From: Candidatus Alistipes faecigallinarum
Lineage (GTDB): Bacteria; Bacteroidota; Bacteroidia; Bacteroidales; Rikenellaceae
DNA: 64,000 bases
Reading direction: 5' to 3'
Assembly: GCA_019115605.1 (NCBI GenBank)
Contig: DXDG01000018.1
Coordinates: 1-64,000, forward strand
The position numbers and the translations under genes were made by a program. The notes below the pieces were generated by a model. The model did no database searches and was not told the DNA's origin. It was given only the letters and a program-made list of their open reading frames with translations. This document shows positions 56,026-64,000 of the stretch, in pieces; position 1 is the first letter of the stretch, and every line of letters starts with the position of its first letter.

Positions 56026-57474
56026 TTGGAGGAGCAGCTCAAGGACAAGGTTGCCCGCGGCGTGGCGTGGAGCATGGCCGAGAAGATCGGCTCGATGCTC
56101 CTGATGACCGTCGTGCGCCTGCTGATCCTCAATCGGCTCGATCCGCAGATCTTCGGAACCTTCGCCATCCCCTCGGCCGTCGTGGCTGTGGCGATGGTCG
56201 TCGCCGACAGCGGCTTTTCGCAGAACCTGATCCGGCGCAAGGACCCCACGGGCAGCGATTACAAGGCGGTCTTTGTCTTCAACATGGCCGTCTCGACGCT
56301 GCTCTACCTGCTGCTTGCGGCACTGGCACCCTTTGCGGCCCGCTACTACGCGATGCCCGACATCGCGCGCATCGCTCCGGTCTTCCTGCTGCTGCTGCCC
56401 GTCTCGTCGCTCTGCTCGGTGCAGAATGCCATCTTCACGCGGCAGTTCCGCTTCGCGCTGCTTTCGAAGGTCAATTTCCTCTCGTCGTTCGCCAGCGGAG
56501 TGATTGCCGTGGTGCTCGCCACGCTCGGGTGCGGCATCTGGAGCCTTGTGGCCGAGCGGCTGCTGGCCATGGGCGTGCGGGCCGTGATGCTGTGGTGCTG
56601 CAGCGACTGGCGTCCGACGGGGCGCTTCACCGCGGCTCCCCTGCGTGAAATGGCCCCCTTCAGCATGAGCCTCATGGCGACGGACCTCATCTCGACCCTT
56701 TACGGCAAGATCCCGCAGTTCTTCTTCGGAAGGCTCTATACGGCCTCGGCCCTCGGCGCCTTCGAGCAGGCCGTCAAGATCAAGGACATGCCCACGACGG
56801 CCGCCGTGCAGAGCGTGCAGAGCGTCACGTTTCCGGCCCTGGCCCGCATCAAGGAGGATCCCGTCAAGTTTGCCGAAAGCTACCGCCAGGTGGTGATGAT
56901 CATGGCCTATGTGATGTTCCCGGCGCTGCTGGGCCTCTCGGCCACGGCCCGCGACCTGTTCGATGCGCTGCTGGCTCCGAAATGGCAGCCTACGGTGCCC
57001 TATTTCGAGGTCGTGTGTGGCGCGGGTCTCTTCTACTCGATTTCGATGATCTCCTACAACGTGTTGAAGATCAAGAGCAGAGGGCCGTTGATCGTGCGGC
57101 TGGAGATCGTCAAGAAACTCATCATGACGATCGTGTTCGCCGTAACGATCCCCCGCAGTATCATGGCCGTGGTCTGGGGCCTTGTGGTGATCTCCTTCTG
57201 CGAGATGGCCGTCAATTTCTGGGCTACGCTGCGCTTTTCGCAGCTGACCGTCGGACGCTTCCTGCGGACGATGCTGCCTGTCGTGCTGGTCTCCGCCGTC
57301 ATGTATGCCGCCGTGCGGTTCACGGCTGCCGCCCTGCCTGCGACACACCCCCTGCTGCGTGTCGTGGCCGAGGTTGCGGCGGGAGCCGCCGTCTATCTGC
57401 TGCTTTCGGTGCTCTTCCGCCTCGAAGCCTTCCGCACGGTTGTGGAGCTCGTAAAAAGAGAGACCGCCCGATAA
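56026..57474 (+). CDS. Polysaccharide flippase of the MOP/Wzx family
   Basis: A 482-residue membrane protein with about 12-14 predicted helices, of the kind that flips lipid-linked O-antigen or capsule repeats (WzxC-like). The family N-terminus KVARGVAWSMAEKIGSMLL starts at residue 7, and the block SGFSQNLIRRKD and FEQAVKIKDMPTTAAVQSVQ are typical. The start must be TTG at 56026: the next ATG (codon 17) would cut into the first conserved block. It lies 9 bp after pyk, though no glycosyltransferase is nearby, so the substrate is open. Confidence 0.87.
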   Translation: MEEQLKDKVARGVAWSMAEKIGSMLLMTVVRLLILNRLDPQIFGTFAIPSAVVAVAMVVADSGFSQNLIRRKDPTGSDYKAVFVFNMAVSTLLYLLLAALAPFAARYYAMPDIARIAPVFLLLLPVSSLCSVQNAIFTRQFRFALLSKVNFLSSFASGVIAVVLATLGCGIWSLVAERLLAMGVRAVMLWCCSDWRPTGRFTAAPLREMAPFSMSLMATDLISTLYGKIPQFFFGRLYTASALGAFEQAVKIKDMPTTAAVQSVQSVTFPALARIKEDPVKFAESYRQVVMIMAYVMFPALLGLSATARDLFDALLAPKWQPTVPYFEVVCGAGLFYSISMISYNVLKIKSRGPLIVRLEIVKKLIMTIVFAVTIPRSIMAVVWGLVVISFCEMAVNFWATLRFSQLTVGRFLRTMLPVVLVSAVMYAAVRFTAAALPATHPLLRVVAEVAAGAAVYLLLSVLFRLEAFRTVVELVKRETAR

Positions 57475-57488
57475 CGGGCAGTCTCTCT
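57457..57488 (+). terminator. Flippase gene terminator, overlapping the stop codon
   Basis: Stem AGAGAGACCGCCCG/CGGGCAGTCTCTCT with one mismatch and a 4-base loop, followed by ccgtttttg. The hairpin contains the last codons and the TAA of the flippase gene. Confidence 0.75.
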
Positions 57489-57525
57489 CCGTTTTTGCCT
57501 TTCCCTCCCCGGCCCGGGGAGTTTG

Positions 57526-58593
57526 TCATTTGTAGACTTTCGGCTCAACCGTTCCGCGCAGAACAACCAGTGCGTTGGCTACCAGCGCCTCCAGTTCGTT
57601 CTCTCCGGCATAGACCGTTACGGGTGCAATGAAGGCGCAGTGTTCGCGGATGTACTCCGTTACGGGCTCGTTGTAGGCGATGCCTCCCGTGAGGAGGATG
57701 CCGTCCACGCGTCCCGAGAGCGCCGTTGCCATGGCTCCGATCTGCTTGACGATGTTGTAACACATGGACTCCAGCACCTTCTGTGCCCGTTGGTCTCCCT
57801 GTTCGATGCGTTCCATGACCTGGATGACCGAGTTGGTCCCGAGGTAGGCCACCAGACCGCCCTTGCTGGAGATGTACTTGAGCAACTCTTCGCGGGTGTA
57901 CTGTCCCGAGAAGCAGACCTTGATCAGTTCGCTCGAGGGGATGCTTCCCGCACGGTCCGGAGCGAAGGGCCCGTCGCCGTCGAGGGCATTGTTCACATCG
58001 ACGATGCGTCCCTGCTTGTGGGCAGCCACCGAGATGCCGCCGCCCATGTGGGCGACGATGAGGTTCGACTTCTCGTAAACGAGCCCCGCGCGGTCGCAGT
58101 GCAGACGTGCCGTGGCCTTCTGGTTCAGGGCGTGGAAGATCGACTTGCGCGGGCACATGGGCATTCCCGTGATGCGTGCGACGTCGTCCATCTCGTCCAC
58201 GACCGGAGGGTCGGCGATGTAGGCCTTCACCCCGGCCATGTGGGCGATCTGTGCCGCCAGCAGGCCTCCGAGGTTGCAGGCGTGCTTCATCTGTGCATTG
58301 CGCAGGTCATAGCGCATGCGGGAATTGACCTCGTAAACGCCGGCGGGAATGGGCCGTATCAGGCCTCCGCGGCCGATAACGGCCGAGAGGTGTCTGATGT
58401 CGAACTCCTTTTCGCGGAGCGCCTGGAGAATCAGCCCCCGCCGCCAGTCGAGCTGGTCGATGATGTTGGCGAAGCGGGCGATCTCTTCGGTCGTGTGGCG
58501 GAGGGTCAGCTCCAGCAGGGGCTGCTCGTCTTCGTAGAGTGCGATCTTCGTGGACGTGGAGCCGGGATTTATTGCTAAAACTTTGTAGCTCAT
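57526..58593 (-). CDS. buk: Butyrate kinase
   Basis: A 355-residue acetate/butyrate kinase family enzyme that forms butyrate (or other short acids) and ATP from acyl-phosphate. Motifs: LAINPGSTSTKIALY at the start, VIGRGGLIRPI, LIVAHMGGGISVAAHKQGRIVDVNN and GILLTGGIAYN. It is 42 bp downstream of ptb, the standard ptb-buk pair, and last in the ackA-ptb-buk run. Whether the in vivo acid is butyrate, isobutyrate or isovalerate cannot be read from the sequence. Confidence 0.94.
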   Translation of the reverse strand: MSYKVLAINPGSTSTKIALYEDEQPLLELTLRHTTEEIARFANIIDQLDWRRGLILQALREKEFDIRHLSAVIGRGGLIRPIPAGVYEVNSRMRYDLRNAQMKHACNLGGLLAAQIAHMAGVKAYIADPPVVDEMDDVARITGMPMCPRKSIFHALNQKATARLHCDRAGLVYEKSNLIVAHMGGGISVAAHKQGRIVDVNNALDGDGPFAPDRAGSIPSSELIKVCFSGQYTREELLKYISSKGGLVAYLGTNSVIQVMERIEQGDQRAQKVLESMCYNIVKQIGAMATALSGRVDGILLTGGIAYNEPVTEYIREHCAFIAPVTVYAGENELEALVANALVVLRGTVEPKVYK

Positions 58594-58635
58594 AAGGTTC
58601 TCGGTTCAGGTTGGTATCCGTTCGAATCGCTTCCG

Positions 58636-59541
58636 CTATTTTGCCGCGAGACAGGCCAGTGCGATTGAATAGAGTTTCGTCTTGCTCGTATCTCCGCGCG
58701 AGGTGAGCACGCAGGGAACCTTCGTACCCATGACCATGGCGGCCAGTTCACCGCCGCAGAGGTGCGTTACCGACTTGAAGAAGACGTTTGCCGATTCGAG
58801 ATTCGGGAAGAGCAGGCAGTCGGGATCTCCGGCCACGGACGAACCCTTGACCTTCTTGTGCTCGGCCACCTCCTTGTAGAGGGCGACGTCGAGCGACAGG
58901 GGGCCGTCCACGATCACGTCACCCAGCTGTCCGCGGTCTGCCATCTTGGCGAGCAGAGCCCCTTCGGTCGACGAGATGACGTTCGGCAGCAGCTGCTCCG
59001 ACGGTGCGATGCAGGCGATTTTCGGCGTTTTGATTCCGAGCAGGTTGGCCGTGCGGGCGAGGTATCCGATCTGTACGATTTTCTGCTTGAAGTCGGGCAG
59101 CGGAATGACCGCCACGTCGGAGATGACGAGCAGCTTGTGGTAGCACGGCATCTCGACGATCGAGACATGGCTCAGCACACCCTTCGGGGGGAATAATCCG
59201 GCCTCCTTGTTCAGAATGCCGCGCATGTACTTGTCGGTCGATACGAGACCCTTCATCAGCACGTCGGCGTTGCCTGCGACCACGGCGGCCACGGCCTGCT
59301 GCACGCACTTCACGTCATTGGGTTCGTTGACGATGTTGAACGCCTTGATGTCGATGCCGCTTTCGGTGCAGACCTGTTCGATGACCGTCTTGTCGCCGTA
59401 GAGCGTCGGCTCGACCAGTCCCTCCTTGTAGGCCTCGTATACGGCCTGCAGCGTGTGCGAATCCTGGCCATAGGCTACGGCCAGACGCTTCTTTCCTCTC
59501 TTTCTCGCCTCTTCGACGATCTCCGTGAGATGTTGAATCAT
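58636..59541 (-). CDS. ptb: Phosphate butyryltransferase
   Basis: A 301-residue phosphotransacylase of the Pta/Ptb family. Motifs: VAYGQDSHTLQAVYEAYKEGLVEP-type start, VLMKGLVSTDKYMRGILN, and the C-terminal block PDCLLFPNLESANVFFKSVTHLCGGELAAMV. Its length and lack of the large N-terminal domain fit Ptb better than long Pta, but a phosphate acetyltransferase role is possible since ackA lies just upstream (25-bp gap) and no pta is seen. Confidence 0.9.
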   Translation of the reverse strand: MIQHLTEIVEEARKRGKKRLAVAYGQDSHTLQAVYEAYKEGLVEPTLYGDKTVIEQVCTESGIDIKAFNIVNEPNDVKCVQQAVAAVVAGNADVLMKGLVSTDKYMRGILNKEAGLFPPKGVLSHVSIVEMPCYHKLLVISDVAVIPLPDFKQKIVQIGYLARTANLLGIKTPKIACIAPSEQLLPNVISSTEGALLAKMADRGQLGDVIVDGPLSLDVALYKEVAEHKKVKGSSVAGDPDCLLFPNLESANVFFKSVTHLCGGELAAMVMGTKVPCVLTSRGDTSKTKLYSIALACLAAK

Positions 59542-59566
59542 AATGTTTTGATTTTATGAATGTTTG

Positions 59567-60769
59567 TTATTTGACCAGGTTGTAGGTGTCGCGTGCGATC
59601 ATCAGCTCCTCGTCGGTGGCGATCATGGCCACCTTGACGCGCGACGAGGGCTTCGAGAGGAGCTTGTCCACGCCGCGGGCGCCGCGGTTGGCCTCCCTGT
59701 CGAACTCCACGCCCATGAACTCCAGTCCCGAGCATACATATTCGCGCATTTCGGAGGAGTTCTCGCCGACGCCGCCCGTGAAGACGATCAGATCGACGCC
59801 GCCCATCTCGGCGGCATATTCGCCGACGAACTTCTTGATGCGGCGGTAGTGCATGTCGCGGGCGATGATGGCGCGGGGGTTGCCCTCGTCGTAGGCGCGG
59901 TCGATGTCGCGCATGTCGCTCGAAAGGCCGGTCAGTCCGAGCACGCCCGACTTCTTGTTCATCATGTCGTTGAGCTCGGCGTAGCTCATGCCCTCCTTTT
60001 CACCGATGTAGGTGATGGCGCTGGCATCGACCTGCCCGCAGCGGGTGCCCATGACCAGACCGTCCAGGGGCGAGAAGCCCATCGAGGTGTCGAACGACTT
60101 TCCGTTGAGTACGGCCGTTACCGAGGCGCCGTTGCCGATGTGGCAGGTGATGATCTTCGAGTTCTCGAAGTCGAGGCCGGCCAGTTCGGCACCGACGCGG
60201 GCCACGTAGCGGTGGCTCGTTCCGTGGAAGCCGTATTTGCGCACGCGGTACTTCTCGTAGTAGGCGTAGGGCAGGGCATAGAGGTAGTTCACGGCGGGGA
60301 TGGTCTGGTGGAACGAGGTGTCGAAGACCGTAACCTGCGGCACGCCCGGAAGGACCTTTTCGATCGAGAGCACACCCTCGAGGTTGGCGGGGTTGTGCAG
60401 CGGGGCGATCTCGAACAGCGAGCGGATCTTCTCCTTGACCTCTTCGGTAACGATGCAGCTCGAGGGGAAGAACTCTCCGCCGTGTGCCACGCGGTGTCCG
60501 ACGGCCTTCACCTCGTCGAGCGAGCCGATTACGCCGTGCTGCGGGTCGGTCAGGGCGTCAAGCACGAGCCGGATGCCCGTCGTATGGTCGGGAATGGGCT
60601 GATGCAGCTCGAAGGGCTCCTTGCCTACGGGCTTGTGCACCAGAACGCCCTCCGGAAGACCGATGCGTTCCACAATTCCCTTTGCGAGCAGTTTGCTCGA
60701 TGCGGCCTCCATGTCGATGACCTGATACTTGATCGACGACGATCCGCAGTTCAATACCAGAATAATCAT
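59567..60769 (-). CDS. ackA: Acetate kinase
   Basis: A 400-residue acetate kinase making acetate and ATP from acetyl-phosphate. Standard family sequence: VLNCGSSSIKYQVID at the N-terminus, VGHRVAHGGEFF, VFDTSFHQTIP, YGFHGTSHRYVA, HIGNGASVTAVLNG and FTGGVGENS. It starts the ackA-ptb-buk run. The 198-bp gap upstream contains a purine-rich repeat block on this strand and no clear -7 element. Confidence 0.97.
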   Translation of the reverse strand: MIILVLNCGSSSIKYQVIDMEAASSKLLAKGIVERIGLPEGVLVHKPVGKEPFELHQPIPDHTTGIRLVLDALTDPQHGVIGSLDEVKAVGHRVAHGGEFFPSSCIVTEEVKEKIRSLFEIAPLHNPANLEGVLSIEKVLPGVPQVTVFDTSFHQTIPAVNYLYALPYAYYEKYRVRKYGFHGTSHRYVARVGAELAGLDFENSKIITCHIGNGASVTAVLNGKSFDTSMGFSPLDGLVMGTRCGQVDASAITYIGEKEGMSYAELNDMMNKKSGVLGLTGLSSDMRDIDRAYDEGNPRAIIARDMHYRRIKKFVGEYAAEMGGVDLIVFTGGVGENSSEMREYVCSGLEFMGVEFDREANRGARGVDKLLSKPSSRVKVAMIATDEELMIARDTYNLVK

Positions 60770-60822
60770 AAATCTCTCTATTTTTTAAGTTCTCAAATCT
60801 TCACTTCTCCGTGTCCCGCTCT

Positions 60823-60930
60823 TTCCTGCCGGGCTCTGCCTTCCAGTCCTGCATCTTCCTTCCAGGCCTGCCTTCCTGTCCGACACCTTCCTGCCAAACT
60901 CCCGCACCTTCCTGCCGGCCCGGCCTTCCC
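60823..60930. repeat. Degenerate CCTTCC repeat block
   Basis: A pyrimidine-rich stretch on the plus strand with six CCTTCC copies at 60839, 60858, 60871, 60886, 60907 and 60924, spaced 13-21 bp, several extended to CACCTTCCTGCC. On the minus strand, the ackA sense strand, they read GGAAGG. Not a CRISPR and not obviously coding. Confidence 0.65.
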
Positions 60931-60967
60931 GCCCCGCTTCGGAGCCGCAACGGCCGTCCCGGATGTG

Positions 60968-61339
60968 CTAACCCTTCATCTGGCTCCCGAGCCACATGCC
61001 CGCGGCGGTAAAGGCGAGACATACCGCAATGCTCAGGATCATGTAGGCCGCAGCCGGTCCGAAATCCCCGGCCCGCAGCAACCGCACGGCATCGGCCGAG
61101 AAGGTCGAGAAGGTCGTGAAGCCTCCGCAGAATCCGACGACCAGCAGCCAGGCGGCCGCCGAGGAGGAGAGCCCTTCGAGCAGAATGCCGATCAGCAGCG
61201 ACCCCACGGCATTGACGGCGAACGTTCCTGCGGGGAATCCGAGGAGCGTGTGTCCGGCCAGCACCCCGTACGAGAGGGCGTATCGGGCCATGCTTCCGGC
61301 GGCTCCTCCGAGCCCGACGGCGATGAGTTCACGAATCAT
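60968..61339 (-). CDS. crcB: Fluoride efflux channel CrcB (Fluc)
   Basis: A 123-residue four-helix membrane protein that exports fluoride as a dual-topology dimer. The signature GFCGGFTTFSTFS (about 69-81) includes the phenylalanine and threonine residues that line the pore, and the conserved Asn sits in FAVNAVGS (N43). It is alone on the minus strand upstream of ackA. A consensus -7 element is 32 bp upstream. I see no fluoride riboswitch in the leader. Confidence 0.94.
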   Translation of the reverse strand: MIRELIAVGLGGAAGSMARYALSYGVLAGHTLLGFPAGTFAVNAVGSLLIGILLEGLSSSAAAWLLVVGFCGGFTTFSTFSADAVRLLRAGDFGPAAAYMILSIAVCLAFTAAGMWLGSQMKG

Positions 61340-61370
61340 AAGTAAATATAAGTATATTTCAAATAATATG

Positions 61371-61378
61371 CAAATTTA
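61371..61378 (-). promoter_or_regulatory. crcB -7 element
   Basis: Reads TAAATTTG on the minus strand, 31 bp before the crcB ATG, in a strongly AT-rich leader. Confidence 0.65.
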
Positions 61379-61547
61379 AAGAAAAAATACTTACGGATTG
61401 TTATGTTTCGTGCCCGAATTTTCGTGAATTTTGTCGGGATGGATTGTTTGGGCCGCAATCGGGAGGGACAAGATTCCGGCGGAGGGTCGTGCGCGTCCCG
61501 GGAAAGGCGGGGCGAGAGACCCGCATCGCAGGTCTCCCGACGGACCG

Positions 61548-62222
61548 TTACGGCTCATATTTGTAGCCGACGCCCTTGACCGTAACGATATGTTGTTCAC
61601 CGATTTTCTGGCGCAGCTTGCGGATGTGGACGTCGATCGTGCGGTCGCCGACCACGACGTTCGAGCCCCAGATCCGGGCATAGATCTCGTCGCGCGGAAC
61701 GAGTTTCCCGGGGCTTTGCGCGAGCAGTTCCAGCAGGGCGAACTCCTTGCGGGGCAGGGCGATCTCCTCTCCGCCGCATCGGACCGTGTGGCGTTCGCGG
61801 TCCACGGTGATGGCCTCCCGTGCGGCCGGCGCGTCATGTTCCGCGGTATTGTCGATCCGTTTGAGGATCGCCTGAATCCGGCTCACGAGCAGCTTCATCT
61901 TGATGGGTTTGGTCAGGTAGTCGTCCGCGCCGACGTCGAATCCGGCCAGTTGCTGCTCCTCTTCTCCGAGCGCCGAGAGGAAGACGATGATCGTGTGGCG
62001 CAGTTCGGGGTTGCGGCGGATGGCGCGGCAGGTCTCGATTCCGTCCATGCGGGGCATCATCATGTCCAGCAGAATCAGGTGGGGACGGTACTTTGCGGCC
62101 AGGTCAAGCGCCTCGGCACCGTCCTGGGCCGTGTAGACCTCGTAGCCTTCCCGGACGAGGTTGTAACGGATGAACTCGAGGATGTCCACCTCGTCGTCCA
62201 CAAGCAGAATGCGGTAGGTCAT
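61548..62222 (-). CDS. OmpR/PhoB-type response regulator
   Basis: A 224-residue two-component regulator. The receiver domain (1-120) has the acidic pair D9-D10, the phosphoacceptor D53 (LLDMMMP) and the conserved Lys105 (DYLTKP). The winged-helix DNA-binding domain (about 130-224) ends with RTIDVHIRKLRQKIGEQHIVTVKGVGYKYEP-type sequence. The ATG at 62222 starts at the first receiver strand. No histidine kinase is next to it on either side, so the signal and targets are unknown. Confidence 0.93.
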   Translation of the reverse strand: MTYRILLVDDEVDILEFIRYNLVREGYEVYTAQDGAEALDLAAKYRPHLILLDMMMPRMDGIETCRAIRRNPELRHTIIVFLSALGEEEQQLAGFDVGADDYLTKPIKMKLLVSRIQAILKRIDNTAEHDAPAAREAITVDRERHTVRCGGEEIALPRKEFALLELLAQSPGKLVPRDEIYARIWGSNVVVGDRTIDVHIRKLRQKIGEQHIVTVKGVGYKYEP

Positions 62223-62276
62223 GTGTCGGTTTCGGCCCGGCGGTCCTGCGGATGGAGGCGGCCGGATTAACTTTTG

Positions 62277-62284
62277 CGAAGATA
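62277..62284 (-). promoter_or_regulatory. Response regulator -7 element (weak)
   Basis: Reads TATCTTCG on the minus strand, one base off TAnnTTTG, 54 bp before the ATG. Confidence 0.4.
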
Positions 62285-62327
62285 CGAAATTTCCGGCTAA
62301 AACCTTCGGTGTCCCGGGAAAAATAAG

Positions 62328-62335
62328 TATATTTG
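62328..62335 (+). promoter_or_regulatory. DUF349 gene -7 element
   Basis: TATATTTG, a full consensus match, 50 bp before the ATG at 62386. Confidence 0.65.
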
Positions 62336-62385
62336 CGAGATTTATGTACCTCCGCTTTGCGGCGGACCCGAAATTACATACAGAA

Positions 62386-64000
62386 ATGGCTACTGAAAAA
62401 CCGAACCTCTCTGCTTCCGAAGAGCATGTCAGCCCCGTGGCTGAAGATGTGCAGGTAGTTCCCGCGGCCGCTGAAGATGCCGCTGCTTCTGAATCGTCCG
62501 CTGCGGCGGATCTCTCCGCCGAGGATGCGGCTCCGGCCGCCGCCGATACGGCAACCCCCGCCGATGCCGGAGAAACGGCCCCTGCGGCCCGTCCCCGCCG
62601 GGCCCGCATCCGTGCCGTTGCCGAGCCTGTTTCGGCCGACTGCGGCGAGGAGGCCCCGGTGGATGCGCAGGTTGATTTCTCGGAGGAGGATGCGGCTCTG
62701 GCGGCACAGAGCGCCGGTTTGGAACTGGGCGACGCCACCGATGAGGAGGAGGATGCCGAACATCAGCAGTCGGAGAGCGCGCCCGCCGAGGACCGGTTTG
62801 CCGGCAAGAACAAGGAGGAGCTGCTTGCGCTCTTTGCCCGCATGCTTGAGGAACAGCCCGTTCAGTCGCTGCGCCGCGATGTCGAGGCGTTGAAGATCGC
62901 CTTCTACCGGCTGCGCCGCGCCGAGGTGGAGAGCGCCCGCCGCCGTTTTCTCGAAGAGGGTGGTTCCGAAGCCGATTTCGTCCCCTCGACGGACGATGCC
63001 GAGGTGCGTCTCAAGGAGCTCTTCAAGGAGTACCGCCGCCGCCGCGACGAGTTTATTGCGGGTCTCGAGGCCGAGAAGGAGCGCAACCTCGCCACGAAGC
63101 TGGAGATCATCGAGGAGCTCAAGGAACTGGTCAATTCCGACGAGACGCTCAACCATACCTTTACGAAGTTCCGCGAACTGCAGCAGCGCTGGAAGGAGAC
63201 GGGCCCCGTTCCCCAGGCGCAGGTCAAGGATCTGTGGGAGACCTACAACCTGCATGTCGAGAACTTCTACAATTTCATCAAGATCAACAAGGAACTTCGG
63301 GATCTCGATCTGAAGAAGAACTACGAGGCGAAGGTCGCGCTCTGCGAGCAGGCCGAGGCGCTGGTTCTGGAGCCTTCGGTGGTGGAGGCCTTCCACAAGC
63401 TGCAGAAGCTCCACGACGAGTGGCGCGAGACGGGACCCGTTGCCAACGAATACAAGGAGGCGCTCTGGGAGCGTTTCAAGGCGGCTTCGAGCCGGATCAA
63501 CAAGCAGCACCAGGAGTATTTCGAGGCGCTGAAGGCCGAGCAGGTGCGCAACCTGGAGCTCAAGACGGGCCTTTGCGAGACGACCGAGGAGCTGGCCGCC
63601 CAGCCCTTCACCACGCGCAAGGAATGGAACCGGGCGAGCGAGAAGCTGCTCGAGATCCAGAAGACGTGGAAGACCATCGGCTTTGCGCCGAAGAAGGACA
63701 ACAACCGCATCTACGAACGTTTCCGTGCGGCCTGCGACCGCTTCTTCGAGGCCAAGCGCCAGTTCTACGCGGGCGTGAAGACCGAGATGGAGCACAACCT
63801 GCAGCTCAAGACCGAGCTGTGCGAAGCCGCCGAGGCGCTTTCTGGCAGCGAGGAGTGGAAGAAGGCCACCGACGAGTTGATTGCCCTGCAGGCTCGCTGG
63901 AAGCAGGTAGGCGCCGTGTCGCGCCGCCATTCGGATGCCGTCTGGAAACGGTTCCGTGCCGCCTGCGACCGCTTCTTCGAGCGCAAGAGCGCCCATTTTG
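62386..64000 (+). CDS. DUF349 domain protein, 3' end cut by the window
   Basis: The gene starts at the ATG at 62386 and is still open at the window end, 538 codons later. Residues 1-145 are low-complexity, rich in Ala, Glu and Pro (AAEDAAASESSAAADLSAED and similar). From about residue 145 the protein is highly helical and charged, with a series of DUF349 repeats marked by W in patterns such as FRELQQRWKETGPV, KLHDEWRETGPV, LEIQKTWKTIGFAPKK and ALQARWKQVGAVSRRH, each followed by a RFRAACDRFFE-type segment. The function is unknown; such proteins are widespread in Bacteroidetes. Confidence 0.9.
   Translation, partial: MATEKPNLSASEEHVSPVAEDVQVVPAAAEDAAASESSAAADLSAEDAAPAAADTATPADAGETAPAARPRRARIRAVAEPVSADCGEEAPVDAQVDFSEEDAALAAQSAGLELGDATDEEEDAEHQQSESAPAEDRFAGKNKEELLALFARMLEEQPVQSLRRDVEALKIAFYRLRRAEVESARRRFLEEGGSEADFVPSTDDAEVRLKELFKEYRRRRDEFIAGLEAEKERNLATKLEIIEELKELVNSDETLNHTFTKFRELQQRWKETGPVPQAQVKDLWETYNLHVENFYNFIKINKELRDLDLKKNYEAKVALCEQAEALVLEPSVVEAFHKLQKLHDEWRETGPVANEYKEALWERFKAASSRINKQHQEYFEALKAEQVRNLELKTGLCETTEELAAQPFTTRKEWNRASEKLLEIQKTWKTIGFAPKKDNNRIYERFRAACDRFFEAKRQFYAGVKTEMEHNLQLKTELCEAAEALSGSEEWKKATDELIALQARWKQVGAVSRRHSDAVWKRFRAACDRFFERKSAHF

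Noticed and set aside
60823..60930. CRISPR array at the CCTTCC repeats
   Set aside because: Repeats are 6-12 bp, degenerate and 13-21 bp apart with no cas genes; not an array.
61340..61430. Fluoride riboswitch in the crcB leader
   Set aside because: The leader is AT-rich and lacks the conserved pseudoknot motifs of that RNA; a normal -7 element explains expression.
61516..61535. Hairpin GAGACC/GGTCTC after the response regulator gene
   Set aside because: A 6-bp stem with a mismatch above and no T-run on the minus strand; too weak to call.
62374..63996. A 540-codon open frame on the minus strand opposite the DUF349 gene
   Set aside because: Leu/Arg-rich shadow of the helical DUF349 coding sequence; the plus-strand gene has a promoter and clear domain repeats.

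Overview
The window looks like chromosomal core DNA from a Bacteroidetes bacterium, most likely an Alistipes-type member of the Rikenellaceae. It is GC-rich, carries a SusC/SusD pair and a complete rseC-rnfBCDGEA set, has no visible Shine-Dalgarno sequences, and many genes are preceded by the Bacteroidetes -7 element TAnnTTTG. I found no rRNA, tRNA, insertion sequence, phage gene or CRISPR array. About 56 protein genes fill nearly all of it. The first gene (a plug-domain surface protein) and the last (a DUF349 protein) are cut by the window ends.

Layout. 0.6-6.8 kb (minus strand): a tight operon lptB-aroA-aroC-prmC-recX-M23 peptidase. 6.9-10.7 kb (plus): recQ, two tiny membrane proteins, rsmA. 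10.8-16.4 kb (minus): an ABC transporter made of one ATPase and two tandem GldF-GldG fusion proteins. 16.4-23.7 kb (minus): a SusC-SusD-DUF4843-PKD-like outer-membrane uptake operon with no degradative enzymes. 24-26.6 kb (minus): a paired M16 peptidase. 26.9-30.4 kb: pyruvate:ferredoxin oxidoreductase. 30.6-34.3 kb: two small lipoproteins, the L21/L27 ribosomal protein operon, cysQ and a Cys-rich membrane peptide. 34.4-41.6 kb (plus): trkA, a GH3 protein, a deoxynucleoside kinase, an RsmF-like methyltransferase, a MerR regulator, a Nif3-like protein and a zinc-ribbon protein. 41.8-49.1 kb: nadE-rseC-rnfBCDGEA. 49.1-57.5 kb: sialidase, hpt-queE-ftsB-like, a lipoprotein with thiL, aroQ, pyk and a polysaccharide flippase. 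57.5-64 kb: buk, ptb, ackA, crcB, a response regulator and the DUF349 protein.

Much of the window serves anaerobic energy metabolism. Pyruvate kinase makes pyruvate, the oxidoreductase makes acetyl-CoA and reduced ferredoxin, AckA and Ptb/Buk convert acyl-phosphates to acids plus ATP, and Rnf couples ferredoxin oxidation to NAD+ reduction and ion pumping. NAD synthase is the first gene of the rnf operon. The pyruvate oxidoreductase and the nadE-rnf operon both have upstream palindromes of the form TGTTA-N6-TAACA, compatible with a shared redox regulator such as Rex.

The points most worth a second look are that shared operator, an NAD synthase that has lost the catalytic Cys of its glutaminase domain, a nine-G tract in the fifteenth to seventeenth codons of susC (a possible phase switch), the doubled GldFG fusion transporter, and promoters so close to their start codons that rsmA and the M16 operon should make leaderless mRNAs. 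I did not see a clear new defence system or mobile system.
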